Below are positions 1 to 6,951 of a DNA stretch of 12,759 nt, in pieces. The position numbers were made by a program, and so were the translations under genes. The notes beneath the pieces are model-generated. The model saw only the letters and a list, made by a program, of their open reading frames with translations, was not told the origin of the DNA and did no database searches. Within the stretch, counting starts at the first letter, position 1. Each line of letters opens with the position of its first letter. Source of the DNA: Planctomycetes bacterium GWF2_50_10 (GTDB lineage: Bacteria; Planctomycetota; Phycisphaerae; Sedimentisphaerales; GWF2-50-10); NCBI GenBank assembly GCA_001824635.1, contig MHYB01000089.1, positions 14,114 through 26,872 of the forward strand. The letters run 5' to 3'.

Positions 1-37
1 CCGGGCCGAACAAGTAGACAGGAATTAGCTGGCCTTT

Positions 38-481
38 CTATTTCTGCTGGACCATTTCCCTGACATGAGTCGCAAATGTCCATCGGTAGCCGTCCATGTC
101 GGCAAACTGCGCGATGCGGTCGCCCCAGAACATATCTTCAGGTTCGGAAATCACCTTGGCTCCCCCTTTTTTCGCCACCCCGAAAGCCTGGTCCACATCA
201 TCGCAATACACATAAAGGTTGATCGAGCAAGAAGTTTTTGAAGTAATCGGGGCTTTGCAGGTTTCATCCTCGGGTCCCATCATTATGATGTCCATGCCTT
301 TGTATTTCATTGCGCCGTGCATGAGTTTGCCATCTGGCCCGGGCATCGTCTGGGATTTTTCAAAGCCAAAGGCCTTTGCATAAAAATCCATCGCCCCCTC
401 AACATCCCGCACTGCCAGATAAGGTGTAAGCCATCCGATGCCCTCCGGTTTGGCTGGATGCTTTTCATTTACATTTGCCAT
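38..481 (-). CDS. VOC/glyoxalase-fold protein, PhnB-like
   Basis: A 147-residue soluble protein of the vicinal oxygen chelate superfamily. Two beta-alpha-beta-beta-beta modules are visible. The first (about residues 17-70) opens with LTPYLAVRDVEGAMDFY, typical of PhnB-like members, and carries His55 in LMHGAM as a candidate metal ligand. The second (about residues 84-140) ends with WGDRIAQFADMDGYRW, matching the WGDR...D..G..W signature of PhnB-like proteins. The length is normal for a single-chain, dimeric VOC protein. The ATG at 479-481 is preceded by a good Shine-Dalgarno (AGGGGG on the minus strand, complement of 486-491). The gene stands alone, with a 500-base gap upstream. The fold is clear, but the substrate cannot be read from sequence: members include glyoxalase-like, dioxygenase-like and antibiotic-binding proteins. 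Confidence 0.88.
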   Translation of the reverse strand: MANVNEKHPAKPEGIGWLTPYLAVRDVEGAMDFYAKAFGFEKSQTMPGPDGKLMHGAMKYKGMDIIMMGPEDETCKAPITSKTSCSINLYVYCDDVDQAFGVAKKGGAKVISEPEDMFWGDRIAQFADMDGYRWTFATHVREMVQQK

Positions 482-624
482 TTGACCCCCTTTTTAATTG
501 GTTGTTTGGGTTTTATATTAGCAAGTCTATAGAAATTAAAAATCAAAAGCAATGTGGCGTGTTCTGAGCATTTTTGCACCATCGCTTTTTCCAGCCCCGG
601 ATGGGGCGTAAGGGAGTAGCCCAT

Positions 625-659
625 TAGAGCATTTTAAGATATAATGCTCTGGTTATGGC
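625..659 (+). repeat. dispersed repeat, copy 1, starting with a hairpin
   Basis: This 35-base segment matches 12725-12759 at 33 of 35 positions. It begins with an inverted repeat: AGAGCATT at 626-633 pairs with AATGCTCT at 643-650. The sequences upstream of 625 and 12725 differ, so the left boundary falls right at the hairpin. The right boundary is unknown because the second copy is cut by the window edge. The two differences are A/G at 643 and A/G at 655; the first turns a U-A pair into a U-G pair if the + strand is transcribed. Confidence 0.8.
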
Positions 660-774
660 GTAGCGAAAACTCACAAGACTACTTCCCCCAAAAATTCCCG
701 ATTTGATTTTACCATAAAAAAAACACCCCCTCAATCCCCCCTGCCTCCAATTTCCAAAGCACTTTTCTTCTAAT

Positions 775-802
775 AATCAATAATCCTTAATCAATAATCA
801 AT
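775..802. repeat. 7-base-period tandem tract
   Basis: Four consecutive heptamers: AATCAAT, AATCCTT, AATCAAT, AATCAAT. The unit before them (768-774, TTCTAAT) is partly in register. This is a degenerate tandem array in a non-coding gap, about 180 bases downstream of comEC. Confidence 0.7.
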
Positions 803-913
803 GAAATGCCCCCCAAACACCCCCCCAAAAAACCACTTGACACACTTTTTTACATGTACAACAACTTGCGCAAGCCCCCAAAAAACCGCCCTGGTTACCC
901 CAAAAACCCATTT

Positions 914-948
914 AACTCAAAATTTAACCCTCAAAACTCAAAACTCTC
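914..948. repeat. second 7-base-period tract
   Basis: Five heptamers in register: AACTCAA, AATTTAA, CCCTCAA, AACTCAA, AACTCTC. Units 1 and 4 are identical. It differs in sequence from the tract at 775-802 but has the same period, and abuts the quadruplex motif. Confidence 0.6.
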
Positions 949-972
949 CCATTCCCCTACCCCTAAAACCCC
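948..972 (-). other. G-quadruplex motif in the comEC 3' region
   Basis: On the minus strand, four runs of at least three G (complements of 948-950, 954-957, 960-963 and 969-972) are separated by loops of 3, 2 and 5 bases, which satisfies the canonical quadruplex pattern. It lies 11 bases past the comEC stop codon and would be in comEC mRNA as G-rich RNA. Folding is inferred from the pattern only. Confidence 0.5.
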
Positions 973-983
973 AACTTGCGCCA

Positions 984-3374
984 TCAAAACTGCCCGACAG
1001 CAACATTCCCATCCCGAACGGCTACCCTTATCGCCCCACCAGAAGCCGTAAAATACGATTTAGCCCAGCTAAACTCCGCCGCCCCTTCAACTTCCCGCCC
1101 CGCGCAACTATAAATCAGATACCCCGGCCCCAACCGCTCAATAAACCCCCGATCAAGCGTCCTGCTGGACCCATGGTGCGGCATAACCACCACATCAGCC
1201 CGCAGTTCGGGATACATCGCAAGAATCCTGTTCTGCGCAAATTGCTCAATATCCGAACAAAGCAGCACCTTCCTGCCCCCCGCTTCAAGCAGCACCACTG
1301 TCGACGAATCATTCCCCGTAAGCTCTTCCTGCCCACTAGGCCAGAGCACCTTAAAACTGCCCTTAAAGCTCTTTGCGTCCATAACCTTTGCCGCTAGCCC
1401 CGCCGTCCCTTTTATCCCATTAACATGATCCGCATCACCATGGCTTACAAAAACCGCATCAACTTCCCCAATACCTTTATAATTGAGATAAGGCCTGACA
1501 ACTCTCGCCCCCACATCCGGGTACGACAGCGAACCGCAATCAAAAAGATATGTCCGTCCATCCCCCGCATGCGCAACTATCGCCTGCCCATGACCTACCG
1601 CAAACACCACTAGCTCCAGTTCAGCCCCCTGCCCAGCCTTGCCCGCCCAAACCCCGCCTGCGATAACTCCAACACACCCCAGGCTCACCCCCGCCTTCAC
1701 CCATCGCCTTGGCACATATCCAAACCGCAAAAACACCAGCATAGCGCAAAACAGAACAACCGCCCACAAACTAACCGCACCCGTATAAACCTGCGTATGG
1801 TCGATATAAGCAATACCCTTGACCATCTCCCCGAAAACCCAGGCGAAAAATTCCGAAACCTGCCCCAGCAAATACCCCGCCGTGGGCGTAATTACACCGA
1901 CTATTATCGCAAAAAAACCGCTCACCAATATCACTGTCACAACCGGTATCGTCAGCACCGTCCATACCGCCCCAAGCGGCGTAAAATTATAGAAATGATA
2001 CGCAAGCACCGGCCCAGCCGCCGCAACAGCCGCAAAACCAGCAGCAAGTGCGGAAATTACCACCGCCCCTCCCCTGCGCACAAATCCCATCTGCCGCCGC
2101 CCATCCTCGTTCATGAACTTGTAACTTGTGATGGTGTGCAAAAACGCCTCGATATCAGGCGCAAACAGAATCATCCCAAGCACACACCCGAACGAAAGCT
2201 GCCACGAAGGTTCGTAAAATTCCAACGGGTTATACAGAATAAGACAAATCGCTGCCAGGCTAAGCGTATTTAGCGCATTGCCTCTTCTAAGCACCGCCGT
2301 AGACACGCAGAAAAACAGTCCTATTATGCACGCCCGCAGTATCGGCGAATACGTCGGAACAGCCATCGCGAAAAGAATAATGAACAATGCGCAAACAACC
2401 GCCCGCCATATCCTCCCAAGCCCAGCCGCCCGCGCCATAAAAACAATAATCCCCGCAAGTACCGCGACATGACCGCCCGAAAGCGCAAGTATATGCAATA
2501 ATCCCGTCCGTTGGAATGCATCCAACATCTCCGGCTCTATATTTGACCTGGCTCCGAGTATAAGTGCTGCCAGCATATTTTCCGGCTCACTCTGCGTCTG
2601 TGATTTCTCCAGCAATAGCGCAAGCGCCTTGGCTTTGATCGTCCGCCGCAATCCATTAAATGAATTCACCTTCGCAGCCGACCTTACTTCGATAGCCCTG
2701 CTGGATTCTACGCTTGCAGCCACATAAACATTCCTCCTTGCCAGGTACGCCTGCGAATCGAACTGCCCCGGGTTGCCCGGCCCCTTTATCCTGTCAAGCC
2801 AGCAGTACAGTCGAACCTCGCTACCCAGCAAAAGATCGGCTATTTCACCCCCAGCCCTCACACGGATTCGCCCGCCGACCTGCCCCCAGCCGTCCTCTGT
2901 CTTTGCCCGCTTCAGATCCACATAAAACGATGTACTCGTAAAAAGTTTTTCAAGGTAACCGCCATCCTCCCCCTGCCCTTTAGCCACAACCGGCTCACTT
3001 ACGATAACCCCCTCAATCGTCGCAAGCATGCGGTCATTAACTATAAATCGAATATCATTCACAACCGGCTGCTTATAAATTTCAAGCCGCATTGCTCCGC
3101 CGCAAACAAAGCACACCGCTGCCCCTGCCGCCAAAAAATAAAACACCCCTGCCGGCTTTCTCAAAGTAAATAACGCACAGACAGCCGCACATGCTCCCGC
3201 TATAATAACCCAGACCCACGCAGGCAAAGACAGTTTATCCTGTGCCACTACCCCCGCCAGGAGCCCCAGTGCCAAAACAAATAGCGGCGCCCTGGCCAGC
3301 AGATCCGTAACAAGGTATTTCCGCTCGCGTTCATGGCGGTCGATCAGATCAAGTTGATAATGGATGAGGTCCAA
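984..3374 (-). CDS. comEC: ComEC/Rec2 DNA-uptake channel protein
   Basis: Polytopic inner-membrane protein predicted to carry transforming DNA across the cytoplasmic membrane, 796 residues (normal for the family). N-terminal membrane segments (about 28-92) are followed by a soluble DUF4131-like region (about 100-235). The Competence domain (about 265-550) contains RTGLLHILALSGGHVAVLAG at 289-308 and SPILRA at 343-348. A C-terminal metallo-beta-lactamase-like domain (about 585-796) carries SHGDADH at 644-650, NDSST at 688-692, SDIE at 707-710 and PHHGSS at 732-737. Oddities: the usual DVGQG motif reads AVGHG at 592-596, and the stretch between the HxDxDH motif and NDSST is only about 38 residues, shorter than I expect. 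The start is TTG at 3372-3374, 21 bases after the SDR stop, so the two genes are probably cotranscribed. No comEA or comF is nearby. Confidence 0.93.
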   Translation of the reverse strand: MDLIHYQLDLIDRHERERKYLVTDLLARAPLFVLALGLLAGVVAQDKLSLPAWVWVIIAGACAAVCALFTLRKPAGVFYFLAAGAAVCFVCGGAMRLEIYKQPVVNDIRFIVNDRMLATIEGVIVSEPVVAKGQGEDGGYLEKLFTSTSFYVDLKRAKTEDGWGQVGGRIRVRAGGEIADLLLGSEVRLYCWLDRIKGPGNPGQFDSQAYLARRNVYVAASVESSRAIEVRSAAKVNSFNGLRRTIKAKALALLLEKSQTQSEPENMLAALILGARSNIEPEMLDAFQRTGLLHILALSGGHVAVLAGIIVFMARAAGLGRIWRAVVCALFIILFAMAVPTYSPILRACIIGLFFCVSTAVLRRGNALNTLSLAAICLILYNPLEFYEPSWQLSFGCVLGMILFAPDIEAFLHTITSYKFMNEDGRRQMGFVRRGGAVVISALAAGFAAVAAAGPVLAYHFYNFTPLGAVWTVLTIPVVTVILVSGFFAIIVGVITPTAGYLLGQVSEFFAWVFGEMVKGIAYIDHTQVYTGAVSLWAVVLFCAMLVFLRFGYVPRRWVKAGVSLGCVGVIAGGVWAGKAGQGAELELVVFAVGHGQAIVAHAGDGRTYLFDCGSLSYPDVGARVVRPYLNYKGIGEVDAVFVSHGDADHVNGIKGTAGLAAKVMDAKSFKGSFKVLWPSGQEELTGNDSSTVVLLEAGGRKVLLCSDIEQFAQNRILAMYPELRADVVVMPHHGSSRTLDRGFIERLGPGYLIYSCAGREVEGAAEFSWAKSYFTASGGAIRVAVRDGNVAVGQF

Positions 3375-3395
3375 CTAACGCCCGGCCCGTGCAGA

Positions 3396-4115
3396 CTAGA
3401 GGCTCCTGCCCCCGTCGACACAGATCACCTGCCCCGTAACATAATCGTTTTCAAGAATAAATTTAACCGCGGATACGATCTCGCGGACATGTCCAAATCT
3501 TTTCAGCGGTATCAGCTTTAACTGGCGGTCGATCTCTTCCCGGCCGAGCCGCTCTCCAGGCCCTATCACCCCCGGCGCGACCGCATTTACCGTAATATTC
3601 GGCGCAAGTTCCTTAGCAAGTGATTTTGTTAGCCCCACAACCGCCGCCTTAGATGCACTATAAACCGAATAATTCGCCCACGGCCTCATCGCCGCCACAT
3701 CCGCGAAATTAATTATCTTCCCCTTAGCCTTCAGATTCTCTGCGAAATATTTTGCCATAATCAACGGCGAAACCGCGTTTATTGCCAGCATCTTCGCCGC
3801 CGTCTCAAACTCCACCTCTGACAGGCTGGCCCGCTCAAACTGGGCCGCCATATTGATAAGAATATCCGGCCCCGCAAGACCTTCCTGCCCGCATTTTTCA
3901 CCAATTTTGGCAAAAAGCCCCGCTATCGCAGTTTCGGAATCGATCTCGCCTTCAACTAGAAATACGTTTTGAGCCTCTATTTCCCCCGCCCTCGCAGACG
4001 TACCCCGATACTGGCAAATACACACATACCCCGCCTCAGAAAGTGCCTTGACCACGCCCCAGCCCAGCACTCCCGTCGCCCCCGTTACTATTGCTGTACC
4101 TTTTACATCTGACAT
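3396..4115 (-). CDS. SDR oxidoreductase, pteridine-reductase-like
   Basis: Classical short-chain dehydrogenase/reductase of 239 residues. The nucleotide-binding motif TGATGVLG is at 11-18. The arginine in YRGTSAR after strand beta-2 suggests NADPH. NMAA at 88-91 replaces the usual NNAG, and Asn113 lies in AINAVSP. Active-site Tyr152 and Lys156 are in YSASK, and PGVIGPG at 181-187 is the substrate loop. The position 13 residues before Tyr, normally Ser, is Asp139 (FADVAAMRPW). That Asp-Tyr-Lys arrangement is known from Leishmania pteridine reductase PTR1 and E. coli FolM, so reduction of a pterin or dihydropterin is the best guess. I chose the ATG at 4113-4115; an in-frame TTG two codons upstream (4119-4121) is possible. 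Neither has a strong Shine-Dalgarno. comEC follows 21 bases downstream. Confidence 0.85.
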   Translation of the reverse strand: MSDVKGTAIVTGATGVLGWGVVKALSEAGYVCICQYRGTSARAGEIEAQNVFLVEGEIDSETAIAGLFAKIGEKCGQEGLAGPDILINMAAQFERASLSEVEFETAAKMLAINAVSPLIMAKYFAENLKAKGKIINFADVAAMRPWANYSVYSASKAAVVGLTKSLAKELAPNITVNAVAPGVIGPGERLGREEIDRQLKLIPLKRFGHVREIVSAVKFILENDYVTGQVICVDGGRSL

Positions 4116-4124
4116 GCCCAAATC

Positions 4125-4155
4125 TTAATACCGCAAAGGCGAGCTAGCAAGTCAA
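4125..4155 (-). promoter_or_regulatory. putative SDR-comEC promoter
   Basis: On the minus strand, TTGACT (complement of 4150-4155) and TATTAA (complement of 4125-4130) are spaced 19 bases apart. Transcription would begin about 3 bases before the chosen SDR ATG, so the message would be nearly leaderless. This fits the weak Shine-Dalgarno. Confidence 0.35.
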
Positions 4156-4164
4156 AAACTTGCT
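4146..4164. promoter_or_regulatory. inverted repeat between divergent promoters
   Basis: A perfect 7-base inverted repeat, AGCAAGT/ACTTGCT, with a 5-base spacer CAAAA. It overlaps the proposed -35 of the SDR promoter and ends 1 base before the -35 of the pdxJ promoter, so it could be a shared operator. It could equally be a hairpin without regulatory function. Confidence 0.4.
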
Positions 4165-4165
4165 C

Positions 4166-4193
4166 TTGCAGGCCCCACGCATGTTGTTATAAT
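4166..4193 (+). promoter_or_regulatory. pdxJ-dapA promoter with extended -10
   Basis: TGTTATAAT at 4185-4193 is a perfect extended -10 (TG-N-TATAAT). A weak -35, TTGCAG, lies at 4166-4171 with a 16-base spacer. The start of transcription would be near 4200, about 20 bases before the pdxJ ATG. Confidence 0.6.
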
Positions 4194-4220
4194 TGCCCTG
4201 CTTTGAATAAAGGATACAAA

Positions 4221-4949
4221 ATGCCCGTACTTAACGTGAATATAGACCACATAGCCACCATCCGCCAGGCCCGCCGAACGGATGAGCCAGATCCCGTCTG
4301 GGCAGCCGTCGAATGCGAACTTGCCGGCGCTAACGGCATCACAGTCCACCTCCGCCAGGATCGCAGGCATATAAGCGACCGTGACGTGCGACTCCTCAAA
4401 GAAACCGTCGCCTGCAAATTCAATCTTGAAATGAGCATTGCCCAGCCTATAGTCAATATCGCACTTGATACCAGGCCAGACCAGGTTACCCTCGTGCCCG
4501 AAAACCGCGCCGAACTTACCACTGAAGGCGGCCTCGACTGCGTAAAATACGCCCGCCGCATAAAAGAAGTCACCAAACGCATGCACAAGGCCGGCATACT
4601 CGTAAGTGCGTTCATCACCCCCGACCCCGACCAGATCATAGCCTCAGCACAGGTCGGCTGCGATGCCATTGAACTCCACACCGGCATGTACGCAAACGCC
4701 AAAAACGAATCAGCCGCTTCAAAACGCGTTGCCCAGCTCATGATCGCGCGAGATATCGCACTTGAGCACAGCCTGATCGTCCACGCCGGCCATGGCCTCA
4801 CTTACCGCAACATCGGCCCCGTCGCCGCTATCGAAGGCCTTTGCGAATTCAACATAGGCCATTCCATAGTCTCACGATCAACGCTGGTCGGCATGCGTAA
4901 AGCCGCCATGCAGATGATAGAATTGATCGATAAATTCAGCAAAAAATAA
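4221..4949 (+). CDS. pdxJ: pyridoxine 5'-phosphate synthase
   Basis: Condenses 3-amino-2-oxopropyl phosphate (1-amino-acetone-3-phosphate) with deoxyxylulose 5-phosphate to form pyridoxine 5'-phosphate, the last ring-closing step of the DXP-dependent vitamin B6 route. The 242-residue TIM-barrel protein shows VNIDHIATIRQARR near the N-terminus, ITVHLRQDRRHISDRD at 40-55 (phosphate-binding Arg/His), catalytic Glu70 in NLEM, TTEGGLD at 100-106, HTG at 153-155, and HAGHGLTY at 188-195 with the conserved histidine. NIGHSIV near the C-terminus is also typical. I set the start at the ATG at 4221 because AAAGGA at 4209-4214 is correctly spaced from it and family proteins begin just before NVNIDH; an in-frame TTG at 4203 lies upstream but overlaps that ribosome site. 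dapA follows after 17 bases. Confidence 0.97.
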   Translation: MPVLNVNIDHIATIRQARRTDEPDPVWAAVECELAGANGITVHLRQDRRHISDRDVRLLKETVACKFNLEMSIAQPIVNIALDTRPDQVTLVPENRAELTTEGGLDCVKYARRIKEVTKRMHKAGILVSAFITPDPDQIIASAQVGCDAIELHTGMYANAKNESAASKRVAQLMIARDIALEHSLIVHAGHGLTYRNIGPVAAIEGLCEFNIGHSIVSRSTLVGMRKAAMQMIELIDKFSKK

Positions 4950-4966
4950 TCCATAGGAGCAAACTC

Positions 4967-5839
4967 GTGTTTACAGGATCGCTCGTTGCGCTCATTACCC
5001 CGTTCAGTGACGGTGCAGTCGATTTCGAAACCCTCGACGAACTCATTGATTTCCAGCTTCGCTCTGGTACCGACGGCATAGTCCCCGTTGGAACCACCGG
5101 CGAATCGCCAACTCTTTCACATGAAGAGCACAAGCAGGTTATCGAACACGTTGTCAAGGCGGTTGCGGGCAAAGTCCCCGTCATCGCCGGCACCGGCTCA
5201 AATTCCACTGCCGAGGCGATCGAACTCACCGCTTTCGCAAGAAAGATCGGCGCCGATGCCTCCCTGCAGGTAACACCATATTACAATAAACCCACTCAGG
5301 AAGGTTTCTTTCAGCACTTCAAAGCGATAGCCGAAGAAGTCGATCTGCCCGTGGTACTCTATAATATCCCCGGCCGCTGCGGCGCTGGTATGACAGCAGA
5401 CACCGTCGTCCGTCTTGCCGCTGTCGAGAACATCGTAGCCGTAAAAGAGGCAACAGGCATGCTCGATATGTCCAGCGATATCGCCAGCCGCTGCGATCTC
5501 ACCATCCTCTCCGGCGATGATTCACTGACTCTGCCTATCGCATCTGTTGGCGGCAAAGGTGTAATCAGCGTAGTTGCCAACATCGTGCCCGCGGATGTAA
5601 AAGCTATGACCGATCTGATCCTTGAGGGCGATTTCGTTTCCGCCCGCAAATGGCATAACAAACTTTTCGCGCTGTGCCGCAGCCTTCTGGGCCTTTCCAC
5701 AAACCCCATCCCAATCAAGGCCGCTATGGAAATGCTCAATCTCGCCCCCGGCGAAATGAGACTGCCCATGACCCCGCTTGAAGATAGCCAGCGGGCAAAA
5801 CTCGCGCAAATATTGAAGGATTACGGCCTGCTCAAATAA
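4967..5839 (+). CDS. dapA: 4-hydroxy-tetrahydrodipicolinate synthase
   Basis: Condenses pyruvate with aspartate semialdehyde, the first committed step to diaminopimelate and lysine, in the cytoplasm. It has 290 residues, close to the E. coli length. Family markers are GTTGESPTL at 42-50 (Thr43/Thr44 of the proton relay), TPYYNKP at 103-109 (Tyr106), YNIPGR at 132-137 with Tyr132 and Arg137, and the Schiff-base Lys160 in AVKEATG; SGDD follows and GGKG(V)ISV lies further on. The start is GTG at 4967-4969 with AGGAG at 4955-4959. It probably shares the pdxJ transcript, only 17 bases separating the genes. I see no lysine riboswitch in or before that gap. The stop lies one base from the nadD stop on the opposite strand. 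Confidence 0.97.
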   Translation: MFTGSLVALITPFSDGAVDFETLDELIDFQLRSGTDGIVPVGTTGESPTLSHEEHKQVIEHVVKAVAGKVPVIAGTGSNSTAEAIELTAFARKIGADASLQVTPYYNKPTQEGFFQHFKAIAEEVDLPVVLYNIPGRCGAGMTADTVVRLAAVENIVAVKEATGMLDMSSDIASRCDLTILSGDDSLTLPIASVGGKGVISVVANIVPADVKAMTDLILEGDFVSARKWHNKLFALCRSLLGLSTNPIPIKAAMEMLNLAPGEMRLPMTPLEDSQRAKLAQILKDYGLLK

Positions 5840-5840
5840 T

Positions 5841-6458
5841 TCATGTGCCGTAAAGTTTGCGGGAATGGATATATGCGACCACGCCAGGCGGCAATAAACC
5901 GCCAACATCCTCACCCGCGGCAAGTCTGTGTCGAATTTCCGTGCTGCTTACATCCATTTCAGGATTAGGCAGCACGTTTTCTTTTAGCCGGTTCACATTC
6001 TCACGACCAAAAAATGGTTCAAGCTTTTCTATTGCCCCCAGATCAAACCCCGGCCTGTACATTACACTGATATTGCACATCTCCAGCAGTTCGCGGACTC
6101 GATACCACCTGTGCAGTTCCGCCAGGCCGTCAGCCCCGATAAGCATGTAAAAGATCGTCCCAGCCTCATGTTGCCCCCGCAACTCAAGGATCGTATCGAT
6201 AGTAAAACTTGGCTCAGGTCTTTTCAGTTCGCAATCGCTCACACGCAGCCTGGCGTCACCTGCCGTCGCGATCTCGATCATATTATAGCGATCTTCTCCA
6301 GTTGCCTTTGGCGATATATGCTTGTGAGGTGATCGCTTTGCCGGAACAAATATCAATTCATCTGCATTGAAATGCTCTATCGCGTACCGCGCAACGCCGA
6401 TATGACCGTTGTGTATCGGATCAAAACTGCCGCCGAATATGATTACTTTTCTGTTCAT
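5841..6458 (-). CDS. nadD: nicotinate-nucleotide adenylyltransferase
   Basis: Transfers AMP from ATP to nicotinate mononucleotide to give deamido-NAD, in NAD biosynthesis. The 205-residue protein has the nucleotidyltransferase motif GGSFDPIHNGH at 9-19 (HxGH-type histidines 16 and 19), FVPAKRSPHKH at 37-47 in place of the common PANxPPHK loop, IGAD at 107-110, W118 in HRWYR, and SSTEIRHRL at 171-179, the ISSTxxR signature. All positions expected for NadD are present. It ends one base from the dapA stop with no terminator between, so the two transcripts must overlap. The Shine-Dalgarno before the ATG at 6456-6458 is weak. In many bacteria nadD neighbours rsfS or obg; neither is here. Confidence 0.95.
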   Translation of the reverse strand: MNRKVIIFGGSFDPIHNGHIGVARYAIEHFNADELIFVPAKRSPHKHISPKATGEDRYNMIEIATAGDARLRVSDCELKRPEPSFTIDTILELRGQHEAGTIFYMLIGADGLAELHRWYRVRELLEMCNISVMYRPGFDLGAIEKLEPFFGRENVNRLKENVLPNPEMDVSSTEIRHRLAAGEDVGGLLPPGVVAYIHSRKLYGT

Positions 6459-6473
6459 GCCATCTAATTAACA

Positions 6474-6502
6474 AGCATACTGTTAGGAACAAATACTTAC
6501 AA
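6474..6502 (-). promoter_or_regulatory. putative nadD promoter
   Basis: On the minus strand, TTGTAA (complement of 6497-6502) and TATGCT (complement of 6474-6479) are separated by exactly 17 bases, each matching 4 of 6 consensus positions. The short leader would be about 10 bases. Confidence 0.35.
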
Positions 6503-6523
6503 ATTGCTTCAAGTTTGCGTTTT

Positions 6524-6565
6524 CATGATAAAAAAATGGTTTTTACGAAAATTTTTTTGATCATG
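6524..6565. repeat. long AT-rich inverted repeat
   Basis: CATGATAAAAAAAT (6524-6537) is complementary to ATTTTTTT plus ATCATG (6551-6565), apart from one bulged G at 6559. This gives 14 pairs around a 13-base loop. It lies 66 bases upstream of nadD. Because it is AT-rich and has U-runs on either strand, it could act as a weak bidirectional terminator or a cruciform. Confidence 0.5.
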
Positions 6566-6752
6566 CACGCAGCCTCATCAAACTGCCGCAACAAAAAACA
6601 TGTATTCCGTGCATTTGTCTTATTAAGGCTATAACATTATTATAATACATATGCAAATAATACACACTCTCGCGTCGCAATGCAATTACGATTCCAATTT
6701 GGTCACATAGCAAGTTATCCGCAAGAAAATTTTCTATAGTTTTGAAAAAAAA

Positions 6753-6783
6753 TTGGACGATAAATAGATATATGATGCATAAT
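6753..6783 (+). promoter_or_regulatory. candidate promoter of the basic microgene
   Basis: TTGGAC at 6753-6758 and CATAAT at 6778-6783 are spaced 19 bases apart. An alternative pair is TTGAAA (6742-6747) with TAGATA (6765-6770), spaced 17. The AT-rich setting makes the choice uncertain. Confidence 0.3.
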
Positions 6784-6794
6784 ACGCACACAGA

Positions 6795-6815
6795 CGTTTA
6801 ACAATTTGTTAGACG
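6795..6815. promoter_or_regulatory. 21-base near-perfect palindrome upstream of the microgene
   Basis: CGTTTAACAA (6795-6804) and TTGTTAGACG (6806-6815) are inverted copies around one central base, with a single T/G mismatch (98 of the left arm against 6812) that would still pair in RNA. It sits 11-32 bases downstream of the candidate -10 and 28 bases before the ribosome site, where an operator or a leader hairpin would be expected. Confidence 0.5.
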
Positions 6816-6843
6816 CAGGTGATAGAACTCTTGAAAAAGGATT

Positions 6844-6856
6844 GAAAGGAGGTGAT
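6844..6856 (+). promoter_or_regulatory. 13-base full-length Shine-Dalgarno
   Basis: GAAAGGAGGTGAT is complementary over all 13 bases to the standard bacterial 16S 3' end, and the ATG follows 5 bases later. This is far longer than any other ribosome site in the window and implies heavy translation. Confidence 0.85.
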
Positions 6857-6861
6857 TACCA

Positions 6862-6951
6862 ATGGCAAAGAAGGCAGCGAAAAAGAAAGTCGCAAAGAAG
6901 GCAACAAAGAAGGTTGCAAAGAAGAAAGTAGCTAAGAAGGCTAAGAAGTAA
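6862..6951 (+). CDS. 29-residue Lys/Ala-rich histone-H1-like peptide
   Basis: A 29-residue protein made almost only of Lys (17), Ala (8), Val (3) and Thr (1) after the start Met: MAKKAAKKKVAKKA, then further AKK/VAKKK units. The pattern matches the C-terminal tails of eukaryotic histone H1 and bacterial H1-like nucleoid proteins such as Chlamydia Hc1/Hc2, but here it stands alone with no globular part. An in-frame TGA at 6853-6855 excludes a longer upstream start. The 13-base Shine-Dalgarno, the operator-like palindrome upstream and the hairpins downstream support a real, strongly expressed gene that length cut-offs would miss. Binding to DNA or RNA through charge is inference; ribosome or polyphosphate binding is also possible. 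The strand here is A/G-only in long runs, a consequence of AAA/AAG codons. Confidence 0.75.
   Translation: MAKKAAKKKVAKKATKKVAKKKVAKKAKK

Larger units (their letters stand above)
482..983. other. gene-free C-run-rich intergenic stretch
   Basis: No convincing coding region. It holds, in order: the Shine-Dalgarno and AT-rich leader of the VOC gene; a small stem-loop at 594-607 (GCCCC/GGGGC around a 4-base loop); the hairpin-headed dispersed repeat from 625; runs of C on the + strand (723-727, 734-739, 809-814, 820-826, 875-879, 898-901); two 7-base-period tracts; a 10-base palindrome CTTGCGCAAG at 865-874 whose flank CAACTTGCGC recurs at 972-981; and a quadruplex motif just after the comEC stop. 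Open frames here are proline/lysine-rich products of the C and A runs and are not credible genes. I see no classical hairpin-plus-U-run terminator for comEC. Confidence 0.75.
6459..6861. other. AT-rich regulatory gap between nadD and the basic microgene
   Basis: About 400 bases between divergently transcribed genes. It holds a candidate nadD promoter (6474-6502), a long AT-rich inverted repeat (6524-6565), a DnaA-box-like TTATCCGCA at 6715-6723 (one mismatch), candidate promoter boxes for the downstream gene (6753-6783), a near-perfect palindrome (6795-6815) and the strong ribosome site. The only long frame is a 76-residue minus-strand one rich in Ile, Tyr and Cys, which I read as an AT-rich artefact. 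Confidence 0.65.

Noticed and set aside
775..948. CRISPR array
   Set aside because: Repeats are 7 bases with no spacers, and there are no cas genes; this is a short-period tandem pattern.
801..1397. 198-residue plus-strand open frame
   Set aside because: Proline/lysine-rich text from C and A runs, then antisense of comEC; no ribosome site and no family resemblance.
4187..4801. 204-residue minus-strand open frame
   Set aside because: Antisense of pdxJ, which has every catalytic motif; the frame has Ser/Arg/Met-rich composition typical of a shadow.
4950..4966. Lysine riboswitch before dapA
   Set aside because: Only 17 bases separate dapA from pdxJ, too short for an aptamer.
6561..6791. 76-residue minus-strand open frame between nadD and the microgene
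   Set aside because: AT-rich Ile/Tyr/Cys/Phe composition, and it overlaps the candidate regulatory elements.
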